A DNA stretch of 64,000 bases, taken from Rhodopirellula sp. Lineage in GTDB: Bacteria > Planctomycetota > Planctomycetia > Pirellulales > Thermoguttaceae. The notes beneath the pieces were generated by a model. That model had not been told where the DNA came from. It searched no databases and worked only from the letters and a program-made list of their open reading frames with translations. Made by a program: the position numbers and the translations under genes. Location of the stretch: positions 1 through 64,000 of the forward strand of contig JAAYEH010000080.1 of NCBI GenBank assembly GCA_012728855.1, read 5' to 3'. Below are positions 54,683 through 63,974 of this stretch, in pieces; the stretch's first letter is position 1, and every line of letters starts with the position of its first letter.

Positions 54683-55423
54683 TCAGCCTTCCACCAGGTG
54701 CTTCTGCCGGACCTCGCGGTTGAGTTCCGCCAGCAAAGGCTCCTCATCGATCAGCCGGCACACGTCGCGCCAGGAGAACGTGTCGTCCGGTCCCAGCCGT
54801 TGGTAGATCGCCCGCAGAAAGTCCAGATCGTCGGGCGCATCGACGCACCACCGGTTGGCGCTGTGGTCCTCGCGGCCGATGACCGGCAAGAGAATGAACT
54901 GCTCAGGATGCTGGTACAAATAGGGCGTGACGTGAGTCCGCTGGTACGGTTGCTTGGCATCCCGCCACGCCCGCGCAAGGCTGTCGACGGTCATCACTTC
55001 GGTATCCAAGCCTCGCGGGTACGTGCGGTGCAGAATATTCGAGGCGTAGTCGGGCTCCATTTCCAGAAACGCCCGGATTACCCGATCGCTGACTTCCGGA
55101 TCGATCAACGGACAGTCGGAGGTAATGCGAACCACCACGTCGGCCCGGTGCGCGACGGCCGCCTGATAGTAGCGATCGAGGACGTCGTGCTCGCTGCCAC
55201 GGAAGCAGGCGACGCCGAGTTTGTTGCACTGATCGACAATCGGGTTGTCGACGTCGCGGCGGCTGGTGGCGACAACCACCTCGTCGATCAACTTGGCGCG
55301 GACCGTTCGCCGCACGACCCTGGCGAGCATGGTCCGCCCGCCGAGATCGCAGAGCACTTTGCCGGGAAGCCGAGTGCTCTGCATGCGAGCCTGAATGATC
55401 GCCACGACGCTCTTGCGGACCAT
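54683..55423 (-). CDS. SpsF-like cytidylyltransferase (glycosyltransferase family protein)
   Basis: The protein is 246 residues from the ATG after AAAGGGGC; the upstream extension lacks coding character. It has SVVAIIQARMQSTRLPGKVLCDLGG, the nucleotide-binding signature of CMP-sugar and 3-deoxy-sugar cytidylyltransferases, then VVRITSDCPLIDPEV and LDTEVMTVDSLARAW. Homologues (SpsF) act in spore-coat or surface polysaccharide synthesis by activating an acidic sugar with CTP. No other surface-glycan genes surround it. Confidence 0.88.
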   Translation of the reverse strand: MVRKSVVAIIQARMQSTRLPGKVLCDLGGRTMLARVVRRTVRAKLIDEVVVATSRRDVDNPIVDQCNKLGVACFRGSEHDVLDRYYQAAVAHRADVVVRITSDCPLIDPEVSDRVIRAFLEMEPDYASNILHRTYPRGLDTEVMTVDSLARAWRDAKQPYQRTHVTPYLYQHPEQFILLPVIGREDHSANRWCVDAPDDLDFLRAIYQRLGPDDTFSWRDVCRLIDEEPLLAELNREVRQKHLVEG

Positions 55424-55613
55424 TGAACTGCCCCTTTCCGTTACGCGAATCCTGCCGGCACGGAGAAGGCGGCTATGGTAAAAAGTGGCGGCGGACGCGT
55501 CAAACCCAGTTCGTGCGGTCGTCAGGTGTGCAGGTGTGGATCCCGCTTGCCGAGCGGGATCGTGCCTGGAGTAGCGGTCTGCTGTCACGCAGATCCCGCT
55601 CGGAAAGCGGAAC

Positions 55614-56888
55614 CTACCAGGCGCGAAAATGCCGAAAGGCGGCTTTCAGCAGCCGCATCATCGCCAACAAGATCGCCATCACCCCCAAACAGACGAGAAC
55701 CACCAGCGGAACAAGCCACCCGAGAAAGAAGACGCCGATGGTTCCATTCCAAACGGCAGCCCAATCCACAACCACAAAGGCCGCGGCGAGGCAGAGAAAC
55801 GGACCGTAGGGGATCTCGTTGTCGCGGCGGAGCACCAGGGTGATCAAGCCGACGACCAGGCCGGCGAAGGGGGCGATAAAGAAAATGATCAGGCACGACT
55901 GCCAGCCCAGAAAGCTGCCCAGCATGGCCATCAGCGTGACGTCGCCGAATCCCATCGCCTCGCGGCCGAGTGTGGCGGCGCCGATCACGCGGACCAGCCA
56001 GATGATCAGCCCTCCGGCGGCCATTCCGACCAAAGAACTGAGCAAGCCCTCCCACCAGGCGCCGCCACGAAACCAAACCGCCGCGATGCCCGCCGACCCG
56101 ATCACGCCCATCAACAGGAGGGGGAGAGTCGACCAATCGCGGGCCAGTCGCGCCAGGCTCAATCGAACCGCTCGCCGCCATCCGTGACGCGGATACCATG
56201 TGCGGCGCATCAAGGCTACGCACCACAACCACCAGCAGCCAACACCCATAATGAGGGGAATGGCTTCCGGCCAACCACCCAAGGCCGGTGGCCAAGGGTG
56301 CGGGGAGGTGAGCCGCAAGAAATCGAGGTCGGCAGGGGCATTGGGGGGAATGGCCGCGGTGGGCAGCAACGCCCAGGGAAACGCCGCCGCGACGACCAGC
56401 CCCAGCCATGTGCCGGGCACCGTGATCGTGTCGGGGATGATTTTTTCGTCGGCGTCGATGAGGCTGGCGACGAGCATCAACGACATCAGCAGCAGGTGGG
56501 CGAGGTACTGGGCATGGAGCATCGCAAGCACGGGATCTGCCGGCGGCGGAATCACGGCGGGGCCAAGCAGCCCCAATTCCACGAGTTCCCACCAGTACAA
56601 GGCGGGAAGCGCGGCGGCGACGAGCGTTTCGACGAGCATCGGGCGGATCCAGAAACCTCGTCCATGCACCGCCGACTCTCGCCAGCGGGCAATCCAGCCG
56701 AAGATCGGGATTCGGCCGGTCCAGCGTCGGGGTGGTGCGCCGGGACCGGCGGGGGACCAAGGGCTGATCGAGCGCGGACTCCAGGCGAGACGATAGACCC
56801 CCAAGTTGATGAGGCTGCCCAGGCATGCCCCAAAAAGAAAAAGTCCGACGAATCGCAGTTCCAAGGGCCATTGGAGGATGACGTTCAC
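55614..56888 (-). CDS. prepilin peptidase (A24 family), lacking the CxxC zinc motif
   Basis: The protein is 424 residues with about eight membrane segments. Both catalytic aspartates are present: SLIDADEKIIPD and GFGDVTLMAMLG. The N-terminal GACLGSLINLGVYRL matches the leader-peptidase/methylase domain, but the usual two CxxC pairs are absent (the loop reads SPWSPAGPGAPPRRWTGRIPIFGW). A long insert between the two aspartate motifs (about 160-300) includes two extra membrane segments. It should process type IV pilin or pseudopilin leaders. The ATG overlaps the aroK stop by four bases, so the two are coupled. Confidence 0.87.
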   Translation of the reverse strand: MNVILQWPLELRFVGLFLFGACLGSLINLGVYRLAWSPRSISPWSPAGPGAPPRRWTGRIPIFGWIARWRESAVHGRGFWIRPMLVETLVAAALPALYWWELVELGLLGPAVIPPPADPVLAMLHAQYLAHLLLMSLMLVASLIDADEKIIPDTITVPGTWLGLVVAAAFPWALLPTAAIPPNAPADLDFLRLTSPHPWPPALGGWPEAIPLIMGVGCWWLWCVALMRRTWYPRHGWRRAVRLSLARLARDWSTLPLLLMGVIGSAGIAAVWFRGGAWWEGLLSSLVGMAAGGLIIWLVRVIGAATLGREAMGFGDVTLMAMLGSFLGWQSCLIIFFIAPFAGLVVGLITLVLRRDNEIPYGPFLCLAAAFVVVDWAAVWNGTIGVFFLGWLVPLVVLVCLGVMAILLAMMRLLKAAFRHFRAW

Positions 56889-57424
56889 GCGGGCTCCTCA
56901 GTGCCGGGCTGCCTGGCGATGCGATCGAGGATCTCGTTGGCAAGCTGTTCGGGAGTCTTGCGGTCGGTATCCAACTCCAGATCGGCCGTTTCGCGATAGA
57001 TGGCCTCGCGGCGGTTGAGCAGGTCGACGATTTCCGCCAGGCCTCCCTGGTTGGTCAGGTTAGGGCGGCGATCGGCGGTGGTGGCATCGCCGGTCATCCG
57101 CGCATGGATCGTTTCCGCCGAGGCTTTCAGCCATACCACGGCGCCGGCGGCGCGCATCGCCTCGCGGGTCTCGGGCCGCAAGACGGCCCCGCCTCCGGAC
57201 GCCAGAACAAGCCGCGGCTGCCGGCAGAGGTCGGCGGTCACCCGGGCCTCCAGGTCGCGGAAGGCCGGCTCGCCGTCTTCGGCAAAGATCGCCGCGATCG
57301 ATTTGCCCGCCGCTCGCTCGACTTCAACGTCGGCGTCGATCCAGTCCCAGCCAAGTCGCTCCGCCAGCAGTTTTGCCAAGGTCGTCTTGCCGGTCGCCCG
57401 GTAGCCGATCAGTGTCACGGTCAT
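56885..57424 (-). CDS. aroK: shikimate kinase
   Basis: The protein is 179 residues. It has the P-loop GYRATGKTT, DWIDADVEVE with the shikimate-binding Asp, FRDLEARVT, and LASGGGAVL. It phosphorylates shikimate in aromatic amino acid synthesis. It starts 3 bases after the aroDE stop and its own stop overlaps the prepilin peptidase start, giving a tight operon aroDE-aroK-prepilin peptidase. Confidence 0.95.
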   Translation of the reverse strand: MTVTLIGYRATGKTTLAKLLAERLGWDWIDADVEVERAAGKSIAAIFAEDGEPAFRDLEARVTADLCRQPRLVLASGGGAVLRPETREAMRAAGAVVWLKASAETIHARMTGDATTADRRPNLTNQGGLAEIVDLLNRREAIYRETADLELDTDRKTPEQLANEILDRIARQPGTEEPA

Positions 57425-57427
57425 CGG

Positions 57428-58921
57428 CTAGAACCTCACGGCCGCAGTGGCCCGCTTGATCACATCGCGCATCAGGTCGGCGGGGCCGTCCTCGCCGGTG
57501 AACAGTTTGAACTGCATCCGCGCCTGCCGCACGAACATATCGACGCCGGTAATCACTTTGCAGCCTCGCGAGCGGGCATTCTTGATCAGCAGTGTGTTCT
57601 CGGGATTGTAGATGGCGTCGAAAACGATCATCGACGAACGGAGGTAGTGTTCCTCGAACGGCGATTCGTCGACGTTGGGGTGCATTCCCACCGGCGTTGC
57701 GTTGGCCAGCAGGTCGGCGATGACGGTGTGCCGCAGCGGCCACTCGATGGATCGGCAATCGAGGCGTTTGGCGAGATCCCTGGCACGCTCCGAATCCCCG
57801 TCGGCCACCACGACCTGTGCCTTGCGCTGGAGCAAGCCGTAAGCAATTGCCTTGCCGACGCCGCCGGCGCCGAGCACCAGCGCCGTCGCGCCCGGCAGCC
57901 CGCCGTCCGAGGCGATTTTCGGATCGCCGGCGATCGCCTCCTCAATGCTCGAGAGTGCGGCGCTGGAGTCGGTGTTGAATCCGAGCCGCTGATCATCCTT
58001 GAAGACCACGGTGTTCGCCGCGCCGATGCCGCGTACGGCGTCGTCGAGTTGCGTCAGTTTCTCCAGGATCGTCTCCTTGTGCGGAATCGTAACGCTCAGC
58101 CCTTGGATCGCCAGTTCGCCCGCCTGCTCGATAAACTCCGACAAGCTCTCTCGCGGCACTCGGAAGGGCAGGTAGACCCGGTTCATGTTCATGCGTCCGA
58201 AGGCGGCATTGTGGATCAGCGGGCTGAGGCTGTGTCCGACCGGATCGGCAATCACCCCGAAGATCTCCGTTTGGTCGTTGATCTGGTCGTACCGGTAAAC
58301 GTCGGTCATCTCGTCGTAGCTGAGTTGGCCCGGCGCGAGCGCCCGCTCCTGGTGAAAGGTGGCATATGTGAACGGCGCGCCGAACTTGCCGGTGAGGATC
58401 CGCGAGGGAATGCCGATGTCGCCCATGCAGAGCCCCACGGTGGGAACGCTGCTGCCGCGGACTAGCCGGAGCATCCGCAGGTTGTCGCCGGGATGGTTCG
58501 CCATCGTGCAGATCTTGACGACGTCGGGATCGAGGGCGCAGAGCCGCGCGTGAATCGCTTCCAGATCGGAGGGGGTCTTGCGGAAGTCGTGGAGACTGAC
58601 AATCCGCTTGGTTTTTCCAAACCGCGGCACCTGGCCGGCCACGTCATCCTCGAGGTCGACGTACTCGACCCCTTCGGCGATGGCCGTTCGCAGTAAAAGC
58701 AGCCGCTGTTCCTCGCCCCGCGACCATTTGCCGCCGTCGCGCCGGCGGCGACAACTGATCACCACCGCGCCGGGGCGTTCGGCAACCAACCGCTTGATGT
58801 TCGGCTCGCCGTTGAGGTAGTCCAAGCGGAGTTCGACGAGCTGCGCCCCGTTTTCCACAAGGTGGCGGTGCTCGGCGATCATGTGGCGGTGGCGGCCGCG
58901 TCCGATGCTAACGCAGATCAT
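57428..58921 (-). CDS. bifunctional 3-dehydroquinate dehydratase (type I)/shikimate dehydrogenase
   Basis: The protein is 497 residues. Residues 1-215 are type I dehydroquinase: VELRLDYLN, VSLHDFRKTP (His), DVVKICTMANHPGDN (Schiff-base Lys) and GDIGIPSRILTGKFG. Residues 220-497 are shikimate dehydrogenase: VIADPVGHSLSPLIHNAAF, LSVTIPHKE (catalytic Lys), LGAGGVGKAIAYGLL for NADP, and NATPVGMHPNVDE. Both active sites look complete. Fused enzymes like this are typical of plants and some bacteria including planctomycetes and chlamydiae. It catalyses steps three and four of the shikimate pathway, aroK the fifth. Confidence 0.95.
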   Translation of the reverse strand: MICVSIGRGRHRHMIAEHRHLVENGAQLVELRLDYLNGEPNIKRLVAERPGAVVISCRRRRDGGKWSRGEEQRLLLLRTAIAEGVEYVDLEDDVAGQVPRFGKTKRIVSLHDFRKTPSDLEAIHARLCALDPDVVKICTMANHPGDNLRMLRLVRGSSVPTVGLCMGDIGIPSRILTGKFGAPFTYATFHQERALAPGQLSYDEMTDVYRYDQINDQTEIFGVIADPVGHSLSPLIHNAAFGRMNMNRVYLPFRVPRESLSEFIEQAGELAIQGLSVTIPHKETILEKLTQLDDAVRGIGAANTVVFKDDQRLGFNTDSSAALSSIEEAIAGDPKIASDGGLPGATALVLGAGGVGKAIAYGLLQRKAQVVVADGDSERARDLAKRLDCRSIEWPLRHTVIADLLANATPVGMHPNVDESPFEEHYLRSSMIVFDAIYNPENTLLIKNARSRGCKVITGVDMFVRQARMQFKLFTGEDGPADLMRDVIKRATAAVRF

Positions 58922-59116
58922 GGTGTGGTATTCTCTCTGACGTGCGGGCCGAAGCTCCCTGAAATAGACGTGCAGTATTCCGCGGGCAGAACAATGGTTG
59001 TATGGGACTGCTGGGAGCTACAAGGCCATTTACGAGCAACGTTATTCTCCTGGAGTCGCCGGCAAAAATCAACAACCACCGGCCGCCCTTTCCAACGCCG
59101 TGCTGCAAAAAAAAGA

Positions 59117-61309
59117 TCAATTGCGCGGCGGAACGTAATAAGCCTCCAGTTCGGAAGCGTGGAACTGCCGGTTGAGGCTGTGAAACGTGCCCGTCAATCG
59201 GATGGCTTGCATGGGGCGGGCCAGAAAGCGGAACTGCTGCGGACCCGACCAACGCCCCCCGCTGCGGTCTGCCAACGGGAAGAAGTTTTTCCCGTCGGCG
59301 GAGAATTCCAGCGTGTAGTTCTCGTAACTGTTGCGGCCTTCAGGGAGCATGAGGCGGATTTCGCGAATGGCATAGATTTTGTCGAATACGACCGTCCACT
59401 GACAGGGCCAGTTGCCGCTGGCGATTCCTCGGCCGGTGAGTGCCGGGGGAATCTCGCCATCGATGAGGCCGTTGCCGCCGCCGCGGACCTCCGCGCCGTT
59501 AACGGCCAAGGCTACGTTGCCCGGTTGCTTCACCGCCTGCTGCCAATACTGCTCCAGCGGCGTCATCGGGGCGATTTCGGCCAGCCGCCTGCGGGTTGTC
59601 TCGCGGCTCAATCCGCCGAAATCCTGTTGATACCAGTGGCCGGCCCGCAGTTGCATAGCGATTTTCGTCTGCCCAGCCTCTTTCTCCGCTTGATCCCACC
59701 AGGCATCGCCCAAGGCCGTTTGCTCTTCGGGACTTTCCGGCGAAGCCAAGTCGCGCCGTGCCAATTCGGCTAGCGTTTTGTTGCTTCCTTTGGACAGGTA
59801 CACCAGCCCCTGCACCCAAAGATTGCGATCAAAGCAATAGCGCCGGCCCATCACCAAGTTGGCGTCGGGATCCTCGGGGTCACGAGCCAGCGTAGTCTTT
59901 GCGTCGGCGAGCTTCGCGAATTCGCTTTCGAGCCGGTCGATCTCCTTGCCCACGCCCGTGACTTCCTGGACCACCATCGCATCCTTGGTCTTCCTTGCCG
60001 TGGCGAGGATCGGCTTATACATCCGTTGCGCCGCTTTGTACTTATCCTCGGCAACCGCCTGCCGGATCAACTCCAGTCCGCTCTCGATCGTCTCCAATTG
60101 CGGGATGGACATTGCCGGCTCACTGCGGCGGGCGTCGATCAGGGTGAGGAGCAGATCCGTCTTGACCTCCATTGGATCCACGTCGTACCAGAGCGCCAGC
60201 TTCTCGGCCGACTCCAACGCTCTTTGGAACTGCCCGGCATGGACCGTCTGGTCGAGAGACATGCGGACGAGCATATAACGTAGCGAAGGGTTGCCCTGCG
60301 TAGCTTCGGCCTCTTGGAAGAGGCTATCGGCCAACTCCAACATCGCTTCCGGCGACTTGGCTCGCAGAAAATCGCTTTCGTGCGACGCGTGGATCTCCTT
60401 CTCCGCCCGTTTCTGCTCTTCCTCGGACGGTACGGGCGTCTTGCCGACGGGCGCCGTCTCGTCCGGTTTCGCGGTGGCCGCCGGACCGGGCGGCGGCTCG
60501 GACGCCGGCGCGGAGGTTGCAGGCGGCGAATCGGCCGGCGGCACGGGGGGCTTTTCCAGCGGAGTTTCCGCCGTTTTCATCCCGGCGGATTGCGCGGCTG
60601 ACGGGTTCGCGGACATCTCGGGCGCGGTTGGCGGCGTCTCCGGAGAGAGCATGACCGATGGAGGCTCGATCGAGGGAGCTGATCCGTTGATCGGCGTCTC
60701 GGTCGGTTCGGCAGGAGAAAGCATCGCGGAGGCGTCGCCCGGCGGTTCTGCATTCTCGGGTGGGTCAGTCGGCGGCAATGAAGGGGTTTCAATGGGGATC
60801 GCAATCCCATGAAGTTCGACAGGCCGAGGCGTTGGAGTCTCCGGTGTTTGAGGCGGCGAGGTAAGCACGGCAGTCAAGGCCACGCTGATGGCGGCGACAA
60901 CGGCAATTCCTGCCCCAATCACCAACTGCTTTTTCCGCCAAGCGTACCACGGAGGAGCGGCATCGTCCGGGCCAGGTGGCCAACCCCGGGGCGTTCGCCG
61001 ACGGCGACCGGGCTCGGTTTCCAACTGGGATCGAAGCGTCTGATCGTAGGCCGCCTTTCTTTCGGGGTTGAGCAGGCAGACCTTCGCCGTGGCGATTTCA
61101 TTGAGAATCCGCTGCGAGAGTTGCGAATACTGGCCTGACTGAAAGGTCTTGATATGCAACATGCGGGCATCGGCCGCATTGGAAATCACGTCGGCGTCCG
61201 ATTCGAAAGTCTCCAGCCCCAGAAGACGATAGTGGTGCGGCGGCTGATCCTTGTCGCGGATTCCCAGCCACTTGAGATACGGGTCGAAGGCCTGCTGTTC
61301 CGCGGTCAT
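59117..61309 (-). CDS. J-domain-like, single-membrane-span, discoidin-like planctomycete protein
   Basis: The protein is 730 residues. Residues 1-95 resemble a degenerate J domain (PYLKWLGIRDKDQPPHHYRLLGL, AADARMLHIKTFQSG, LLNPERKAAYDQTL) but have no HPD. One membrane span (LVIGAGIAVVAAISVALTAVL) is near residue 140. A Pro/Ala/Glu-rich linker (about 160-305) leads to a helical region and a C-terminal discoidin-like sandwich (IREIRLMLPEGRNSYENYTLEFSADGKNFFPL). It is common in planctomycetes and has no known function. The N terminus is probably cytoplasmic and the sandwich outside. Confidence 0.8.
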   Translation of the reverse strand: MTAEQQAFDPYLKWLGIRDKDQPPHHYRLLGLETFESDADVISNAADARMLHIKTFQSGQYSQLSQRILNEIATAKVCLLNPERKAAYDQTLRSQLETEPGRRRRTPRGWPPGPDDAAPPWYAWRKKQLVIGAGIAVVAAISVALTAVLTSPPQTPETPTPRPVELHGIAIPIETPSLPPTDPPENAEPPGDASAMLSPAEPTETPINGSAPSIEPPSVMLSPETPPTAPEMSANPSAAQSAGMKTAETPLEKPPVPPADSPPATSAPASEPPPGPAATAKPDETAPVGKTPVPSEEEQKRAEKEIHASHESDFLRAKSPEAMLELADSLFQEAEATQGNPSLRYMLVRMSLDQTVHAGQFQRALESAEKLALWYDVDPMEVKTDLLLTLIDARRSEPAMSIPQLETIESGLELIRQAVAEDKYKAAQRMYKPILATARKTKDAMVVQEVTGVGKEIDRLESEFAKLADAKTTLARDPEDPDANLVMGRRYCFDRNLWVQGLVYLSKGSNKTLAELARRDLASPESPEEQTALGDAWWDQAEKEAGQTKIAMQLRAGHWYQQDFGGLSRETTRRRLAEIAPMTPLEQYWQQAVKQPGNVALAVNGAEVRGGGNGLIDGEIPPALTGRGIASGNWPCQWTVVFDKIYAIREIRLMLPEGRNSYENYTLEFSADGKNFFPLADRSGGRWSGPQQFRFLARPMQAIRLTGTFHSLNRQFHASELEAYYVPPRN

Positions 61310-61698
61310 GGGCCGACTCGTCTTCCGGTCTCGCGCCGCTTTGGTCCGACGCAGTAGCCGGTGTGCGCCGATTCCAGGTGGGTTCGTGTGGCGGGTATCG
61401 AGAGAAACGTCTCTTGATTATGGCCCCATGCCGGCGAAGTCACAAGCCCGATCACGCTCAGTTAGGGGGGGCAGTTTCATTGTAGGTGGCGGGCCGTAGC
61501 GTAGTCTGGAGACTCCGTGGCCGGAAGGGGTCGGAGCGTTGGAGAAATAGCGAGTAGCCATGCCGCCAGCCAACTGCGGCAGCAAGTGATGAAGGACTGC
61601 CCCCCAAGGTGCTTTTCTGGCTACGGCCTTCTGCCAGGTTCTGTTACAATGTGCGAAATGGGCTGCTTTGCGCATTTTATCTTCGGAAGGATCGGCAA
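61310..61698. other. intergenic stretch with a weak inverted repeat
   Basis: No gene is seen between the two divergent genes. GGGGGGCAGT (61466-61475) and ACTGCCCCCC (61596-61605) form a distant 10-base inverted repeat. I cannot identify a promoter with confidence. Confidence 0.35.
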
Positions 61699-62733
61699 TT
61701 GAGGAAGTTCCTGATCGGGTTGGTGAAAACCGGCCTCTCCGTGGCAATCGTGGTCTGGCTCCTCTGGGATTCCCTTAGTCAGGATCCCGAGGCCGTCAGT
61801 CGACTCGGCGGCGGTGAGAAAAACTGGTGGATGTTGTTCGCTGCGGCCGTATCCTGCTCCACGGCGATTGTCATTACGTTAATCCGCTGGTGCTACTTGG
61901 TCCGCGCTCTGGGAATGGACTTCCGGTGGAAGGACGCCTTCCGGATCGGGTTTGTGGGCTACTTGTTCAATCTGGCTCCGATGGGGATCGTCGGAGGCGA
62001 TATTCTCAAAGGATGGATGCTTGCGCGCCAGCAGCATACTCACCGCGCCGAAGCCGTGGCCAGCATTATCGTCGACCGGGCGATCGGGTTGTACACCCTC
62101 GTCGTGCTGGCGGCGACTGCCATTCTCATTGGCGGCTTCTGGTCGTTTGCCGACGACGACGTCCGCTACGTCTGCCGTGCCGCGGTTCTGGTGGCGGCAG
62201 TCGCGACACTCGGCGTGACGGCGCTGCTGGGACCGGAAGCGGTTGTCGGAAGACTCGTGCGACTGGTCGGCAAAATCCACTATGCCGGTCCGCCTATGGA
62301 GAAGGTGATCGTTGCGATACGGATGTACCGGCATCGGTTGCCGGTGCTTCTTGCGGCAGTCGTGATGAGCCTGGCCGTACACAGTTTCTTTGCCACCGGG
62401 ATCCACCTGATTGCTCATGGCATCCCCGGTGCGGCCCTTTCGCTCCAACAGCACTTCGTGGTGGCCCCCTTAGGCGCGGTCACCAGTGTCATTCCGTTGC
62501 CCGCCGGACCGCAGGAAGGCGCTTTGAAGTTTCTTTACGGCGCGCTGGCGTCGGCGCCGTTGAAAGGATTGATCGTCTCGCTGGTCTACCGGATCATCAC
62601 GGTGCTGATCGCTGCCGTGGGCATTGCCTACTACCTGGCAAGCCGCCGCGAAGTCGACGAAGTGTTGCACGACGTCGAAGAGCAGGACGCAGAATCGGAA
62701 GACTTGGCCCTGGCAAGCCCCACGGTCTTTTGA
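61699..62733 (+). CDS. LPG synthase-type (UPF0104) flippase-like membrane protein
   Basis: The protein is 344 residues from a TTG start preceded by GGAAGGA; a GTG at 61609 would add a non-conserved, Cys/Arg-rich piece. It has eight membrane segments typical of the lysylphosphatidylglycerol synthase transmembrane domain: WCYLVRALGMDFRWKDAFRIGFVGYLFNLAPMGIVGGDILKGW is one long conserved block near residue 65-105, then VASIIVDRAIGLYTL and VIPLPAGPQEGALKFLYG. No C-terminal synthase domain is present, so it resembles lipid flippases or UPF0104 proteins. Its TGA overlaps the TTG of the next gene. Confidence 0.83.
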   Translation: MRKFLIGLVKTGLSVAIVVWLLWDSLSQDPEAVSRLGGGEKNWWMLFAAAVSCSTAIVITLIRWCYLVRALGMDFRWKDAFRIGFVGYLFNLAPMGIVGGDILKGWMLARQQHTHRAEAVASIIVDRAIGLYTLVVLAATAILIGGFWSFADDDVRYVCRAAVLVAAVATLGVTALLGPEAVVGRLVRLVGKIHYAGPPMEKVIVAIRMYRHRLPVLLAAVVMSLAVHSFFATGIHLIAHGIPGAALSLQQHFVVAPLGAVTSVIPLPAGPQEGALKFLYGALASAPLKGLIVSLVYRIITVLIAAVGIAYYLASRREVDEVLHDVEEQDAESEDLALASPTVF

Positions 62734-63974
62734 ATCCAGGAGGCGAGGGTATTTCAGCGAACCCAACCCCCGAACCCTTCCGGGGCAAACGCGTTGCATT
62801 GGTCGGCAAGCTGGCAAGCATGTCGAAGCGCGAAGCCGCGGGATTACTGCGGCAACAGGGGGCGACCGTCGTCGATTGCCCCGATGCCTCGCTTGATGTG
62901 GTTGTCCTGGGCGAAGACAGTTTTCCTCTGCCTGCCGGCAACGAACCGGACGATCTCTTGGACGACGCCACCCGCGAGGCAGCCCAGCGCGGCGCGCTGC
63001 GGGTTTGCACGGAAACGCAGCTTTGGCACGAGCTTGGTCTGGTGGACGCGGGCGAGGAAGTCCATCACCTCTACACACCGGCCATGCTCGCGGAATTGCT
63101 GGGAGTTTCGGTGGCGGTGATACGCCGCTGGCATCGACGCCGTTTGATCCTGCCAGCGAAGGAAATTCGCAAGCTTCCTTACTTCGATTTCCAGGAGATC
63201 GCCACGGCAAAGCGGCTTGCCCAACTGTTGGCCGCCGGGATGTCGCCCGAAGCGATCGAGCGAAAGCTGATCGCGCTGGCGAAGCTGATGCCCGGCGCCG
63301 AGCGGCCTTTGGATCAACTCTCCGTAATCATCGAAGGAAAGCAGATCCTTCTTCGCCAGGGCGACGGCTTGGTCGAGCCGGGTGGTCAGTTGCGGTTCGA
63401 TTTTGAGGCGGCCGAATCGACTGGCGGGCCGGACCGCGTGGCGGAAGAGTGGCCCGAGGAGGTCGTCGACTCCGTTCTTGCTTCGATCGGCGGCGTCCGC
63501 GGCGGCGATCCCGGCAGGTCGCCGGCGCAGCTTGCCCGCATGGCCGAAGAGTTCGAGGACGAAGGGCACCCGGAAGCGGCGGCGGAAATGATTCGGGCGG
63601 CGATGGCGGCAGGCGGCCCCTCGGCCGATTTCTGCTTCCGTCTTGCGGAACTCCTGTACCGCCTTGGCGATCTCACCGCCGCTCGTGAGCGATACTACAT
63701 GGCCATCGAACTCGACGAAAACTACGTGGAGGCTCGCGCAAGCCTCGGCTGCGTTTTGGAAGAATTGGGCCAACGGGAATTGGCTGTGGCGGCCTTTCAG
63801 GGCGCGCTGGCCTACCACGCCCACTATGCCGAGGTCAACTACCACCTCGCCAGGACGCTCGATATTCTGGGGCGGCCCGAGGAGGCCGATCCGCACTGGA
63901 AAGCATTCTTAGAACTGGCGCCGGGCAGTCCGTGGGCCGAGCAAGCCCGGCAGAGGCTGGGGATCGGGGATTGA
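62730..63974 (+). CDS. BRCT-MerR-TPR multidomain protein
   Basis: The protein is 414 residues. The TTG at 62730 overlaps the previous stop (TTGA). An SD-like GGAGGCGAGGG lies further inside, so an ATT at 62751 is a remote alternative. Residues about 15-90 look like a BRCT domain (FRGKRVALVGKLASMSKREAAGLLRQQGATV). Residues about 110-180 are a MerR-type helix-turn-helix (YTPAMLAELLGVSVAVIRRWHRRRLILP). The C-terminal part has three TPR-like units (FCFRLAELLYRLGDLTAARERY, ASLGCVLEELGQRELAVAAFQGAL, YHLARTLDILGRPEEADPHWKAFL). It may be a DNA-binding regulator; target unknown. Confidence 0.8.
   Translation: MNPGGEGISANPTPEPFRGKRVALVGKLASMSKREAAGLLRQQGATVVDCPDASLDVVVLGEDSFPLPAGNEPDDLLDDATREAAQRGALRVCTETQLWHELGLVDAGEEVHHLYTPAMLAELLGVSVAVIRRWHRRRLILPAKEIRKLPYFDFQEIATAKRLAQLLAAGMSPEAIERKLIALAKLMPGAERPLDQLSVIIEGKQILLRQGDGLVEPGGQLRFDFEAAESTGGPDRVAEEWPEEVVDSVLASIGGVRGGDPGRSPAQLARMAEEFEDEGHPEAAAEMIRAAMAAGGPSADFCFRLAELLYRLGDLTAARERYYMAIELDENYVEARASLGCVLEELGQRELAVAAFQGALAYHAHYAEVNYHLARTLDILGRPEEADPHWKAFLELAPGSPWAEQARQRLGIGD

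Noticed and set aside
61465-61605. GGGGGGCAGT / ACTGCCCCCC inverted repeat as a further palindromic element
   Set aside because: The arms are only 10 bases, G-rich and 120 bases apart, and the shared core is absent, so chance is likely.
61609-61698. GTG start that would extend the flippase-like gene by 30 codons
   Set aside because: The extension is rich in Cys and Arg and unlike the family's N terminus; the TTG at 61699 has GGAAGGA at the right distance.
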